From positions 1 through 59,047 of the forward strand of contig FTLJ01000380.1 in assembly GCA_900155495.1 (NCBI GenBank): DNA of 59,047 bases, given 5' to 3'. Under the pieces are notes generated by a model. The model was given only the letters and a program-made list of their open reading frames with translations. It was not told the origin of the DNA and searched no databases. This stretch comes from Porogramme epimiltina (lineage: Eukaryota; Basidiomycota; Agaricomycetes; Polyporales; Polyporaceae). Both the position numbers and the translations under genes were made by a program. Of this stretch, positions 44,160 through 53,544 are shown one piece after another; position 1 is the first letter of the stretch; every line of letters begins with the position of its first letter.

Positions 44160-47100
44160 ATGTTCAGAGGCGGCCAGGCCAACCCCTACGACGAGATCGT
44201 CGGTGAGCACACCACTTCCGACCCGCCGGCATTCGAGCAGTAGCCTGACCCCTCTCCAGCGAAGACCACCGATGAGAACCTCACCGGCGAGAACTGGGAG
44301 CTCATCCTCAACTTGTGCGACAAAGTGCAGGAGGAGCAGGAGCAAGGGTACGTGGGCTTCCTTCCTTTCCTCGCAGCATCGCGCGTCGTAATCACCTACC
44401 AACTTCAGTGCTCGCAATGTGATCGCAGCCGTGCTCAAGCGGTTAGCCCATCGCAACCCCAACGTCCAGCTCTATACCCTCACTCTAGCCGAATCCTTGT
44501 CCAAGAACTGCGGGATAGAGGTACATAGGGAAATCTCGTCGCGCGCGTTTACTCAGGGCTTGGAGAAACTCGTAACTGATCGGGTATGTGGAATACATCT
44601 ATCTCGACATTCGGGTCTGACGTATGTTACATAGACAACACATGACAAAGTCCGGAAGCGTGTCCTGGAGCTGGTGGCTATTTGGACGTCCGAATTTGAG
44701 AAGGATACCACCCTAGGCTTGATGGAAGAGTGCTACGAGAATCTGAAGTCAAAGGGTACAGTGTTTTCGTCTCCTTGCATGGACTTAGTCTCAATGATAC
44801 GACTAGGCTACAAATTCGACACACCAAGCGAGCCCCCGCCTCCTGATGTTGACGATGATGTCCGCCGTCGGGAAGAGGAAGAGCTACAGCGCGTCCTCGA
44901 GCTCTCGATGCACGACAAGGGCGGCCGTTCACAATGGGAATCATACTCTCTGGCCTCATCAAGTGGCGCTGGAGGTTCTGGAGCTGGTGTCTCAAGTCAG
45001 GCTTCTTCTGCCGCCGCCGGCTCCTCGAGCTCATCTCGACCCGGGCCAAGTCCTTCCCAGCAACAACCCACCTATGGAGGGTACGTTCCCTCATCAGCGA
45101 CTCCAGCAGTATCAAGTGTATCCACGGTCGTCGACACAATGCCTTCGCCCTCCACGGTCTCCAGCGCCACCGCTACTAGCCCGTCTCCGGTCTCCACACA
45201 CTCTCAAGATGGCGGCATTCCGATCGTCACCCGGGTCCGCGCTCTTCACACATTTGAGCCAACAGAGTCGGGCGAGCTTGCGTTTGAGAAGGGAGATATT
45301 ATTAAGGTGGTGGACCGGAACTACAAGGACTGGTGGAGGGGTCAGTTGAAGGGTCGCACTGGAATCTTCCCTGTGAACTACGTGGTGAGTGTGCTCCCTT
45401 CATCGTGTTCCATTCCCAAGGGACCCATCTCCCATCTCTCAGGAACCGTTACCGGAGCCGACCGCTGCCGAGATTGCCCGTGAAGCGGAGCAGGAAGCTT
45501 CAGTGTTCTCCCAAGCAGCCAATGTCGACCGCCTGCTGATGATGCTGCGCAATATGGATCCAGCGAAGGACAATCTGGCAGACGATGAGGAGATCCAGGT
45601 AAGGGAACTGTTTATACTATATTCTGTGTGGGTGTTGACGCTCTACACACAGGAACTATACCGCTCGTGCATGACCCTGCGTCCGAAGATCGTGAAGCTG
45701 ATCGACAAGTATAGTCAGAAGCGAGGTCAGTGCTCATCCATCTCATATAGCGTCTTTCTAATCTTCGACTCGTAACAGCTGACCTTGTCTCTATGAATGA
45801 GAGCTTCGTGAAGGCGAGAACTATCTTCGACCGGATGATGGAGGAGAGCCTGGCCCGCCATACTGGAGGTACGTCATCTGGACGCCTTGATTTTGATGTG
45901 TAATTGAATATTTGTTTAGTTTACGATGGCCGGCCACCTTACGCCCAGGCCTCCGGCCAGCCTTACATTAACCGCCCTGACTCTCGCGCCCGCCAAGAAT
46001 ACCCTCCTCATGGTGGGCCTCAGGGTGCGCCAGGCGGTCCTCAAGCATACGGATGGAATCCTACTCTATACGAGCAGCCCGGTTACAACGCTTACCCCGC
46101 TGCCCCCGCGGCCTATCCGCCCCAAGCCGAGACACCGTACCCAGCGCAGCCGCAGCCGTACGGCGATCCTAACGCGTATGCAGCCCGCCGGCAGACAGTA
46201 TACGGACAACCGCCTCCGCAAGGCTATCCGGCACCGTATGGTGCGCCTGCGGAACCACAAGGCTACCCGTCTACGCCCTCGCAGCAGCAACCGCCCCATC
46301 CCGGCCCCCAGGCAGGGCCTCAACTTGGCCCTCAACCCGGCCAGCCTGGCCCCCAAGTGGTTCAGCCTCTATCTCCGGCTGCAATGGAACCCGCGCAGGC
46401 CCCGATGTGGCCACAGCCCGGCCCAGGCCCCCAGCTGGACCAGCAGCAGCCTCAGATGTACCCCCAGCCTGGTGTGCAGCCAGAACTGCAGGCCCAGCCG
46501 CACGTGCAGCAATCCCAGCCTCAACCTCAATCGCAACAACCTCAGCCTCAACCCCAAGCACAGATCCAGACGCAGGCTCAACCTCAGCTCCAGCCTCAGG
46601 TGCAGGTCCAAGCCCAGGCTCAGCCCGCCCAGCAACAGCAACAGCAGCAGCCACAGCCTACGCAGCAACCACAGCAGGCGTCCGCCGCGCCCGCTCAGCA
46701 GATGACCGGCCCGCCCTACGTGTTCGACCCCAACGCGACCTACCCGGACGCGAACGTCCAGGCGTGGGCGCACTACTACGCGCACGGCGGCACAGACCCC
46801 ACCGGCGCCGTCTACTTCCTCTCCGTCCCCGGCGTCAAGGAGGGCCCACCTGCACCCGCGCCCGCACCCGCCCCGGTCGTCGCGTCAGTGCAGCCCGCCT
46901 CACGCGAGTCGTCCATCGACTCGATCGGGACGCTCCCCGACCCCGCGGACGCGATGGCGTACACCGCGCCGCTGAACATCAACAAGGCGCAGCCCTCCGC
47001 CGCCGCCCACCTCGAATTGCAGCCCCAGCCCCAGCAGCAGCAGCCGCAGGCGGGAGCGTACGGCGCGTCGCCGTACGCGCCCGTCGTCGGGTCTCCCGTT

Positions 47101-47229
47101 GGCGAAGGGCCGCCCGTGGCGGGCCAGGCGTACTACGGGCTCCCAAGCCAGTTTGGGGCGATGGATCTGTCTGGGGAGGTCACACAGCCGCAGGGCCCGG
47201 GGCCACAGGGAGTCGGCGCCCCTGCTTGA
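44160..47229 (+). CDS. HSE1: ESCRT-0 subunit Hse1 (STAM homologue)
   Basis: Eight exons in frame, 44160-44202, 44260-44347, 44409-44583, 44635-45384, 45443-45598, 45653-45725, 45779-45868 and 45920-47229, give 894 residues. Hse1 works with Vps27 on endosomes, binding ubiquitinated cargo and starting ESCRT sorting to the vacuole. Order of domains: VHS (about 5-150; NLTGENWELILNLCDKVQEE, AESLSKNCGIEVHREI), UIM (REEEELQRVLELSM, about 178-191), Ser-rich linker, SH3 (about 300-352; VRALHTFEPTESGELAFEKG, D..W.GQLKGRTGIFPVNYV), GAT-type coiled coil (353-459; VDRLLMMLRNMDP, LYRSCMTLRPKIVKLIDKYS), then a 430-residue Pro/Gln/Tyr/Ala-rich tail. The tail is much longer than in yeast (whole protein 452 residues) and probably disordered. 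Confidence 0.95.
46276..46690 (+). repeat. Pro/Gln-coding low-complexity tract in HSE1
   Basis: About 415 bases of imperfect CAG/CAA/CCN repetition encode a run of PQ, QPQ and Q units (for example 46495-46660). Codon choice is mixed rather than a pure triplet run, which points to selection on amino-acid composition. Length variation between strains is likely. Confidence 0.7.
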
Positions 47230-47543
47230 GGAGTGGGAACTGGGTGGGACAGGATACGGAGGCTTGTTTACGGACGTTGGAGGTGCTGTCGGATGGACGG
47301 ACGAGCTCATGTTTCGTGAACGTATATGTTAAGTGTCTTGGCGCGTATATATGCATGCATGCTGCGTTTACTTTCTCTCCCAACGCGGCTCTGTGAGACC
47401 GTCTAGGTTCGGCGAGCCTGCGTGTTCCGAGCATGCATCACAAGGGTCGTGCTTCTGACCCGGACCCGCACGAACCAGTTGACCTGGGAAGGGTAGTAAT
47501 TAGGCTAGTATTGAGGTAATATGTATCTAGATAGGCGCGCCGA
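47230..47543. other. convergent gap, HSE1/DAP3
   Basis: 314 bases between two 3' ends, AT-richer than the flanking exons. They should contain both 3' UTRs. No gene or repeat was seen. Confidence 0.5.
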
Positions 47544-49648
47544 CTAGATGGCGACGGTCTGCAGCAGCCCCTTCTGTACGAACTCCCGCGCGTTTCCACC
47601 CGACTCGGTGTACTTCGACAGGAACGCCTCGTCGCCGCGGGCTGTAAAAATAGATGGCCATGTTCAGCCCGCAATGACGAGATTCGGCGAAGACAGGGCA
47701 CGCACCGACATGGAGGGCCTTCGCGCTCTGCCAGACGTCAAAGATTGACGCCGCCTCGTCGACGGTGAGCTGGTCGGGTACGGGGAAGTTCCGCAGGCCC
47801 TTGGCGTACTCGACGAGCTCGGTCTCGCGGCGCACGTAGGGCCCGGAGGGGCGGTCAGGCTGTAGCCCAAGTGACTCGCGCAGCTCCAGGGGGGCACGGT
47901 ACGTCGTGTTTTGGGTGGAGAGCGCGCCGAGGACGGCACCACGCGCCTGCGGGCAGGCGGGTCAGAATATGGGGGGTAAGGGCGCGCGGAGGAAACGCGG
48001 TATTATTAGAAAGCGGGGCGGGAGGGCACGTACAAAGGACCGCTTCCCACTCGCAAACTCGAGAAGGGTTCGGGGGAGACTGAGATGGTAGGCCTTGACC
48101 ATCTTAAAGTACGTATCGCGGTACTGAGAGAGGCAGTACAGGGCCTGGAAGTCGTCGATCGCGAGGAGAACAGGGTATCTAGGCTGCGTGTTAGTACGTC
48201 AAGCACGATATCGTTACGGGGTACGGTGCGTACTTGGTCTGCTGCGAGAGTTCCGTCATCAGCGCATTGAGGACTGTAGGGGCCTGATGTTGGACTTCTA
48301 GGCCCAGGTTTATGAGGTCCATGAGAGAAGACGAGCTATCGATCGAGCGCTCTTCAAAGGGGTACGCTCCAGCGACCTTGAGGTCCTGGATGAGTGCGGC
48401 GTTGACATCAACGAATCGCTTCAGGAGCTGCTGCGCAAACGCAGGTTGGCCATATGTCTGCGTGCGCGGATCATACACGTAGGGGGTAGATGAGTTGACG
48501 AGATTGATCGCTGAGAAGGTGATACGGCATGAGATGTGGAGCCAAGTGTTGCGAATGTGAAAGAGCACGGACCTCGAGGGATATACAGGCTGATCCATTC
48601 CTTTTGAAGGGAGTATTGCACCGCCTGAAGAAGGAGATAACTCTTGCCCGATCCTGACTTCCCAGCTGCAACAATGTGTCAGACGCGTGGCAAGACGCAC
48701 ACCTCTTTTCACACTCACTGAACACCCATCGTGAGTTTGCACTAGACGACCCCGCGGCTTGGTCAAGCACGTCCAGTGCCTTTACGGTCGCCTCCCGTAC
48801 TACCGAGCACGGTTTTGACAGTAGCATATACTGAGAAAGGATTAGTAGACAACCAAGCCGGATACCAACGCAAATACACGCACATCTACTAGCACGTTTG
48901 TCGGAAGACCATACGCTTTCAGGGCCTTTGACTGTGTTGGGAAAGCCATGGCAGTATTCGCGACTTCCGAAGTAAGTGTTTCCTACTAAGGTGTTAATAG
49001 ATGGTCCCCCCAGTAATAAGTATGGGAGACTCACTGCTTGGAAAACAGGGAGGTCTAGAGGCGTCCGCTGGTCACTTTGAAATACCGGGGCCGTCAATGT
49101 GGCTGCCGACATGGGTCTGAAGAGCTGCGAATAATGGTGAGCCTCTTCACTTCATGTGATAACAGCCAGCTACACAATGCGGAGATTGTCTGAACACATT
49201 TGTGTCTAGGCCTTGAGCAGCGCTGCAAGGATTCGGAAGGCGGGAGCTTCCGCCCTCCCTCCCTCCAGCACACGGCACCCTAGCGCAGTTGATTTGTGGG
49301 CGACGCTTTCGCCGGAAGGGGATAGCAGCTTCTCATCTTCGCCGTCGTGTATCCATTGTGCAGCTTGCTGTCATAGAAGAAATGCAGCACGCACCCCGGC
49401 ATCCCGCTGCGCCTTCTGCTTCTTCTCACCCTTTGCATTTGGGCGGAATCTCGCTGCAAACGCGCGCATTCAGCGCGCCGCTCCACAATACACGGTCGTA
49501 TGGTCTGTAAGAAGGACGTACATGCAACCTTCTTGGCGGGCTTTGCGGGTGCAGCGTAGCCTCTCGCCTGTATGGTGATGGCGCTGGAGACAGCTGGAGA
49601 GCCAAATGTCGTCGAGCGGCCAGCGCGCAAAGCCGGGACGAGGGACAT
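47544..49648 (-). CDS. DAP3: mitochondrial small-subunit ribosomal protein mS29 (DAP3)
   Basis: Eleven exons close in frame to 463 residues: 49648-49529, 49430-49395, 49367-49279, 49116-49035, 48982-48884, 48830-48719, 48665-48573, 48510-48234, 48178-48034, 47946-47706 and 47641-47544. mS29 is the GTP-binding protein of the mitochondrial small ribosomal subunit. A basic, Ser-rich leader ends near RGYAAPAKPAKK. The P-loop TGKSGSGKSYLLLQA lies at about 180-194, the Walker B-like VLLAIDDFQALY near 306-317, and family stretches INLVNSSTPYVYD, TYGQPAFAQQLLKRF and VPDQLTVDEAASIFDVW follow. The C-terminus (ESGGNAREFVQKGL) matches the DAP3 end. The borders of exons 2-4 are the least certain because conservation is low there, yet phases agree. 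It is divergent from BUD20. Confidence 0.92.
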
Positions 49649-49939
49649 GTTGAAACTAGACCCAGCCGAGTGTCAGAAGCAAGCCAGAGGGAGAGGACAG
49701 GGCGAGCGACGAGCGGGTGGTCTGCAGCGACCCGAAGACCGAAGAGAGGAGGGGCGGACGGGCGCTTGCTTTGCTGGACGAAATTCCGGACGCGTTCCCC
49801 GTGTAAGCGCCCACATTTTGCTGATGTAATAGTGAAGACACTATGCAGAATGTGAAGAGCGATTTTCAGTCCTCCTCCTGAGTTTCGGTCTACACAGCGC
49901 CATCTTCTTTCCTCATCCCATCATCCTCTCCTAACTATC
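49649..49939. promoter_or_regulatory. short bidirectional promoter, DAP3/BUD20
   Basis: 291 bases separate the start codons of the two divergent genes. The BUD20 side has a T/C-rich leader (49890-49935); the DAP3 side is GC-rich. No TATA box was seen. Shared control is inferred from spacing. Confidence 0.45.
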
Positions 49940-50502
49940 ATGGGTCGCCTTCGCCGTTCGCGGACACATCATGCTCAGCGCGACGTCCACAGGGCTGCAC
50001 GGACAAGGGTAGGATTATCTCCGACACACCCAGGAGTAGAAGAAGCTCACACGTTTGGGCGCAGGCACGGACGAGAGATCTGGACCAGATTCAGTTGATT
50101 GACTTGGATCCTAAGGTGAGCTCTGTGCAATATGCTATCGCCATAAGTTCTAACCCAACATGAATACCCCGCGTAGAACCGTGCCGCCCTTGAGGCTCAG
50201 CCCCTCGACTATGAAAAGCCCGGGTTAGCACAACATTACTGTGTTGAATGTGCAAAGTGAGTCATGGAAGTATTGTATCTTTCTTTGCGCTTACAGGTAT
50301 TATTTGTATTAGATACTTCGAGTCGGACCACGCACTGCGGTCACATTGGCGGAGCAAGGTGCACAAGCGTCGGTGTAAAGCTCTCAAGGAGCCCGCATAT
50401 ACCATCGAGGAGTCCGAGCGAGCGGCAGGTCTTGGCCGAGAAGGGAAGCGACCTTCAACAACGGATACAAACACCCCTATGGAACAGGAGATGTACACAT
50501 GA
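49940..50502 (+). CDS. BUD20: C2H2 zinc finger ribosome-biogenesis factor Bud20 (ZNF593 type)
   Basis: Four exons, 49940-50008, 50065-50115, 50177-50256 and 50313-50502, give 129 residues. Bud20/ZNF593 shuttles with pre-60S particles and helps their nuclear export. The start is basic (MGRLRRSRTHHAQRDVHRAA), followed by RTRDLDQIQLIDLDPK, which matches the family's RTKDLDQI helix, then one long-linker C2H2 finger (HYCVECAKYFESDHALRSHW followed by RSKVH, about 61-86; C-x2-C-x12-H-x5-H) and KRRCKALKEPAYTIEESERA (about 87-106) as in homologues. The C-terminal tail is short and variable. For the third intron the AG at 50311-50312 was used rather than the nearer TTACAG, because only it restores CAKYFES. 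Confidence 0.93.
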
Positions 50503-50956
50503 GCGTCGATGCTTGAGTCTCAGTGAGACGAGGTCGTGTGCGTTACTTCGGTGCGATTAAGTTATTAGCTATACTGTACTGCCACATCATACTCTCCCAA
50601 CACAAAGTGAAGAGTTCCATGCCCGTTCTCTATGCATTAGCCCACCGTTTGATCGCCGACTTGCAGGATTGAAGAGCGGCCGGAGAGAAGGAGCATCTAC
50701 AGACTTCACTTAGCTTTGGAGTCGTCTGCCTTTAGGCGGATGTTGTCGAAGATCACTCCGTGCCCCCAGCCCTAATTCATAACGATGTAGCATATTAAGA
50801 TCGGCTCAAAGCATACAACAGCAATAATGACAACAATAGAGAGCGCATACAAGCACAAAACCCGAGCAGAATAAACATATGAGGTCCGTGGCAGGCAAGA
50901 CTATCCTTTTGTGAGATCGAACCCCTCTCCCTTTTATCTCCCGTCCCTGCATCCCA
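50503..50956. other. convergent gap with AT-rich sequence
   Basis: 454 bases between two 3' ends. The BUD20 3' UTR should take up the first part. The AT-rich stretch 50780-50890 contains repeated ACAA/AATAA words and is unremarkable. No gene was seen. Confidence 0.45.
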
Positions 50957-51531
50957 TTAATCGTCGCCTTGTTCCCAGCTCTCTTCCGCCTCTCTCAACC
51001 GATAGTGCAGAGCTTCCTTCCCCAAGTACAGCACGTCGAACCCCTGCGCGAGTAGGCGTCGATACGCCGCCAACGCCCACTCCTGCCGGTGGCACCACAT
51101 CGCGTCATAGTTTCGGATCTCTACCCTCCACAGCTGCCGGTAGAACTCCTCCAGCTTCAGCGGGTCAAGAGCACCGAGGTAGACGCGTCCCCGATACTCG
51201 TTGACCCTGCAATAGCGGTAGCAGTCTTTCCGGACGAGGCGGTACCCTTGCGCGAGTGAACCATGGACGAAGAATGCGCTCCCGACTGGCTCGCGCTTGT
51301 CTCGACTATCGCTCGTGTCGACGACGATGTGCAGGTGGTTTGGTCGGCGGCGGTGGCCGTTATGGCCAGCGTAGTATTGGACGAGGTAGATGTGGTAAGA
51401 CCCGCTCGGGGGACGGGAACGGGTGGGAGTGGTCGAAAGTCTGGGCTGTTCCAGAAGAGGTGCACGTTAGCCCGGTACGTCCGGTGGTTTTCATCCAAGA
51501 AAAGGAGCTCTCCCACCTGACTGGCCTCCAT
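50957..51531 (-). CDS. small protein of unknown function, two exons
   Basis: A 15-nt first exon (51531-51517, MEASQ) joins in phase 0 to 51445-50957 across a 71-nt intron with a CTAAC branch and an AACAG acceptor, giving 167 residues. An in-frame stop precedes both the ATG and the acceptor, so this is the only sensible start. The mature sequence is convincing: SYHIYLVQYYAGHNG then RRRPNHLHIVVDTSD form two likely strands, followed by AFFVHGSLAQGYRLV and a C-terminal helical, Trp/Tyr-rich half (EEFYRQLWRVEIRNYD, QEWALAAYRRLLAQGFDVLY). The YxIYLV...G...RPNHxxIxVxT pattern resembles small uncharacterised Agaricomycete proteins I have seen as hypothetical; I cannot name a function. No signal peptide. 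Confidence 0.72.
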
Positions 51532-51981
51532 AGGAATAGAAGGGAAGCAGTTCGAGTTCTGTCAGGCCTCACTGGTGGGGGGTAGGTTCTCGGTGCAAAA
51601 GCAATGGACGTTCCTAAGAGGGAGGTGAGCCGTTCCAGTGGGTTCTTATACCTCCCCCCTCGCTTACCATCATAGGCGATGGGCGATGGGCGAGAAACGC
51701 CCGCTCGCTTATAATGATCCCCAGCACGGGCTGCACCGCGCCCGGATTGGCAGACCGTCTCGTCCGTCGCCCTTCTTACACGCGCTTCGCGCTGCCATGC
51801 AGGCAACGTGTTCCACCAGGCTTCATTTCCGGGGCTCTTCGGTGGCCCGACTGTGCCTGTCGGCCTCGTCCGAGCCGCCGGGCGTACGTACGGCATTCAA
51901 ACCCTCGCGTTCCCGCCCGTCATGAAGTTCCCCTTGGGTAGCCTACAAGGCTCTAATGCACCACTTTGAGCGCCGCCCCCG

Positions 51982-52383
51982 ATGACCGAGAAAGCTTCCC
52001 CCCGATCTCCTCCCAACCCTCGTCCCGCACAAACGTGGCACGAGCCACTCCCCGAGGAACCCTCGCATATCACGCTGCATACCCCTCCGAGGTGTCGAGG
52101 TCGAGGTCGAGCTGCACCCCTCGCGACGCCGAAGGACCTCCCCGGCAGGGGCTTCCTCGCTTCGAACGGGCGCCCGCATTCATCGGCCTTCGGTCTGGAC
52201 CACCGGTGGGTCAGTGCGCGCCCCCACGTCCTAGCCGCCCTCTTCCCCACAATCCCACGTCGTCGCATTCTCGGCTGGCTCTTGGGTCTTAGTGGGTATC
52301 TCCGGGCCCTCTTCCCGCACTTTGCAGCGTCGCCTGATCGCATATCGTATCCAGATTGGAGACCTCCGTCGGCACCGTGGTAG
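51982..52383 (+). CDS. doubtful ORF, unknown
   Basis: A 133-codon frame starts MTEKASPRSPPNPRPAQTWH and ends in a more hydrophobic part (RILGWLLGLSGYLRALFPHF). The composition is Pro/Arg-biased, as expected of chance frames in GC-rich DNA, and an equally long frame is open on the opposite strand. It is kept only because its C-terminal half could form a membrane helix. Confidence 0.2.
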   Translation: MTEKASPRSPPNPRPAQTWHEPLPEEPSHITLHTPPRCRGRGRAAPLATPKDLPGRGFLASNGRPHSSAFGLDHRWVSARPHVLAALFPTIPRRRILGWLLGLSGYLRALFPHFAASPDRISYPDWRPPSAPW

Positions 52384-52613
52384 GATCGCCGCTTTAGGCA
52401 AGCACCCTTAGCACAATGCCGAATTTCTTACACATTTCCACGCCCCATTGTCTTCGCCCTCCTCCTGCCCATTGTCTTCCACGCGGACAACACGCCTGCC
52501 CGACGCCTACCAGCCGACACCCACACCTTGAGACAACTGATACGTCCTATGCGATCTCGGCCTCCGACTGCTGACTCCGCCCCCATGGTGCTCGTACCAC
52601 TGCAAGGCTGGCC

Positions 52614-52937
52614 ATGGCCGTCATGCGCACTCCGCCTCCCGGGGACTCTGTATACTTCAGGCTACTGTCTGGTGTCCGCTTTCCGATCATCACCGCAGAG
52701 TCGCAGTCCGGGCCGAGGGTGGTTAAGGACGCCCGTTACCAGATCGGCCCCTGTAGCATCCACTCACCGCCCTGTGGCATTGACGAACAAGCCTTCTCAT
52801 CCCGAAACCTACCCCCGCAAAGCCTGGCGCCCGCTCGCTTCTATCCAAACTCTGACGAGCTAAGCGACTGCTCGCGTGACTGCGATGGAGCACTTGAAAG
52901 TCGCGAAGGGACGGCGAACATCCCAGAACGTATCTAG
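52614..52937 (+). CDS. possible small protein, unknown
   Basis: A 107-codon frame starts at an ATG in good context (GGCCATGGCC). It has a balanced, protein-like composition: VYFRLLSGVRFPIITAES, a middle with IGPCSIHSPPCGIDEQAF and an acidic, Cys-containing tail (NSDELSDCSRDCDGALESRE). It has no signal peptide and no known motif. An overlapping minus-strand frame of similar length is open too. It could be an exon of a longer gene. Confidence 0.3.
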   Translation: MAVMRTPPPGDSVYFRLLSGVRFPIITAESQSGPRVVKDARYQIGPCSIHSPPCGIDEQAFSSRNLPPQSLAPARFYPNSDELSDCSRDCDGALESREGTANIPERI

Positions 52938-53141
52938 ACAACACCAAGCTACCAGCTTCTTGACCACCATAGACGGAATTCCCGATCCGTTCGGCGTCCT
53001 TGCAGACTCCGATGAATCCATACGGCGCCAGTGTTGCCCACAAACCCACACGCCGGAGTCTCGGCCTCTAAATTTGGCTTCACAAAGCGCTATGGGTTGG
53101 AGGTTTTCGCCATATAAAGGCGTAGAGATGGGTGGTTGTGG

Positions 53142-53544
53142 TCAGGGTTCGAGGCAGCCCATGGCAGCAAGCTCGCACCAGCCTTCAATCGTACTTGCTT
53201 CGTCCGCGGGGAAGGAGGTATGCGGTGAGGGCTCGTGTTTTTCCTTCTTGCGTAGTACCACCGAATTTCTGAAACGCCGCCTTGCAGGAAGGACCTGTCA
53301 CCTCCGGACCGTCGTCCCGAACAAACGCCAGAAATCTTACCGCACAATTTCTTTGCCCGTCCACAAACACTTCGGCATGCAACTTCGCCCTATCGGACTG
53401 TGTCACCGGCCGTTGCTGCGGCGTCGGACCCTCGAATCTTGCCGGCTTGAAGGTGCACTGGCCCGACAAGCCTAGAGTCACCGGGAGCTTTCGTCCATCC
53501 TCTTCTTGCGACGGGCCCTGGAACAACCACTTACGTCCCGCCAT
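53142..53544 (-). CDS. small protein of unknown function, three exons
   Basis: Exons 53544-53535, 53471-53341 and 53294-53142 give 97 residues. The case rests on splicing: the first intron has a perfect GTAAGT donor and a GGTGACTCTAG branch/acceptor, the second has GTAAGA and GGTGACAG (46 nt), and removing both links three different frames into one continuous reading with a natural composition. After MAGRLSGQCTFKPARFEGP come LHAEVFVDGQRNCAVLPARR and a charged tail (VVLRKKEKHEPSPHTSFPAD, then STIEGWCELAAMGCLEP) with three Cys. No domain is recognised and no signal peptide is present. Further exons upstream are possible, since the first exon has only ten bases. Confidence 0.5.

Larger units (their letters stand above)
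51532..53141. other. GC-rich 1.6-kb stretch with only doubtful frames
   Basis: Many frames of 60-180 codons are open on both strands because of GC bias. Two plus-strand frames that look slightly more protein-like (51982-52383 and 52614-52937) are listed separately at low confidence. I saw no consistent multi-exon gene. Confidence 0.4.
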
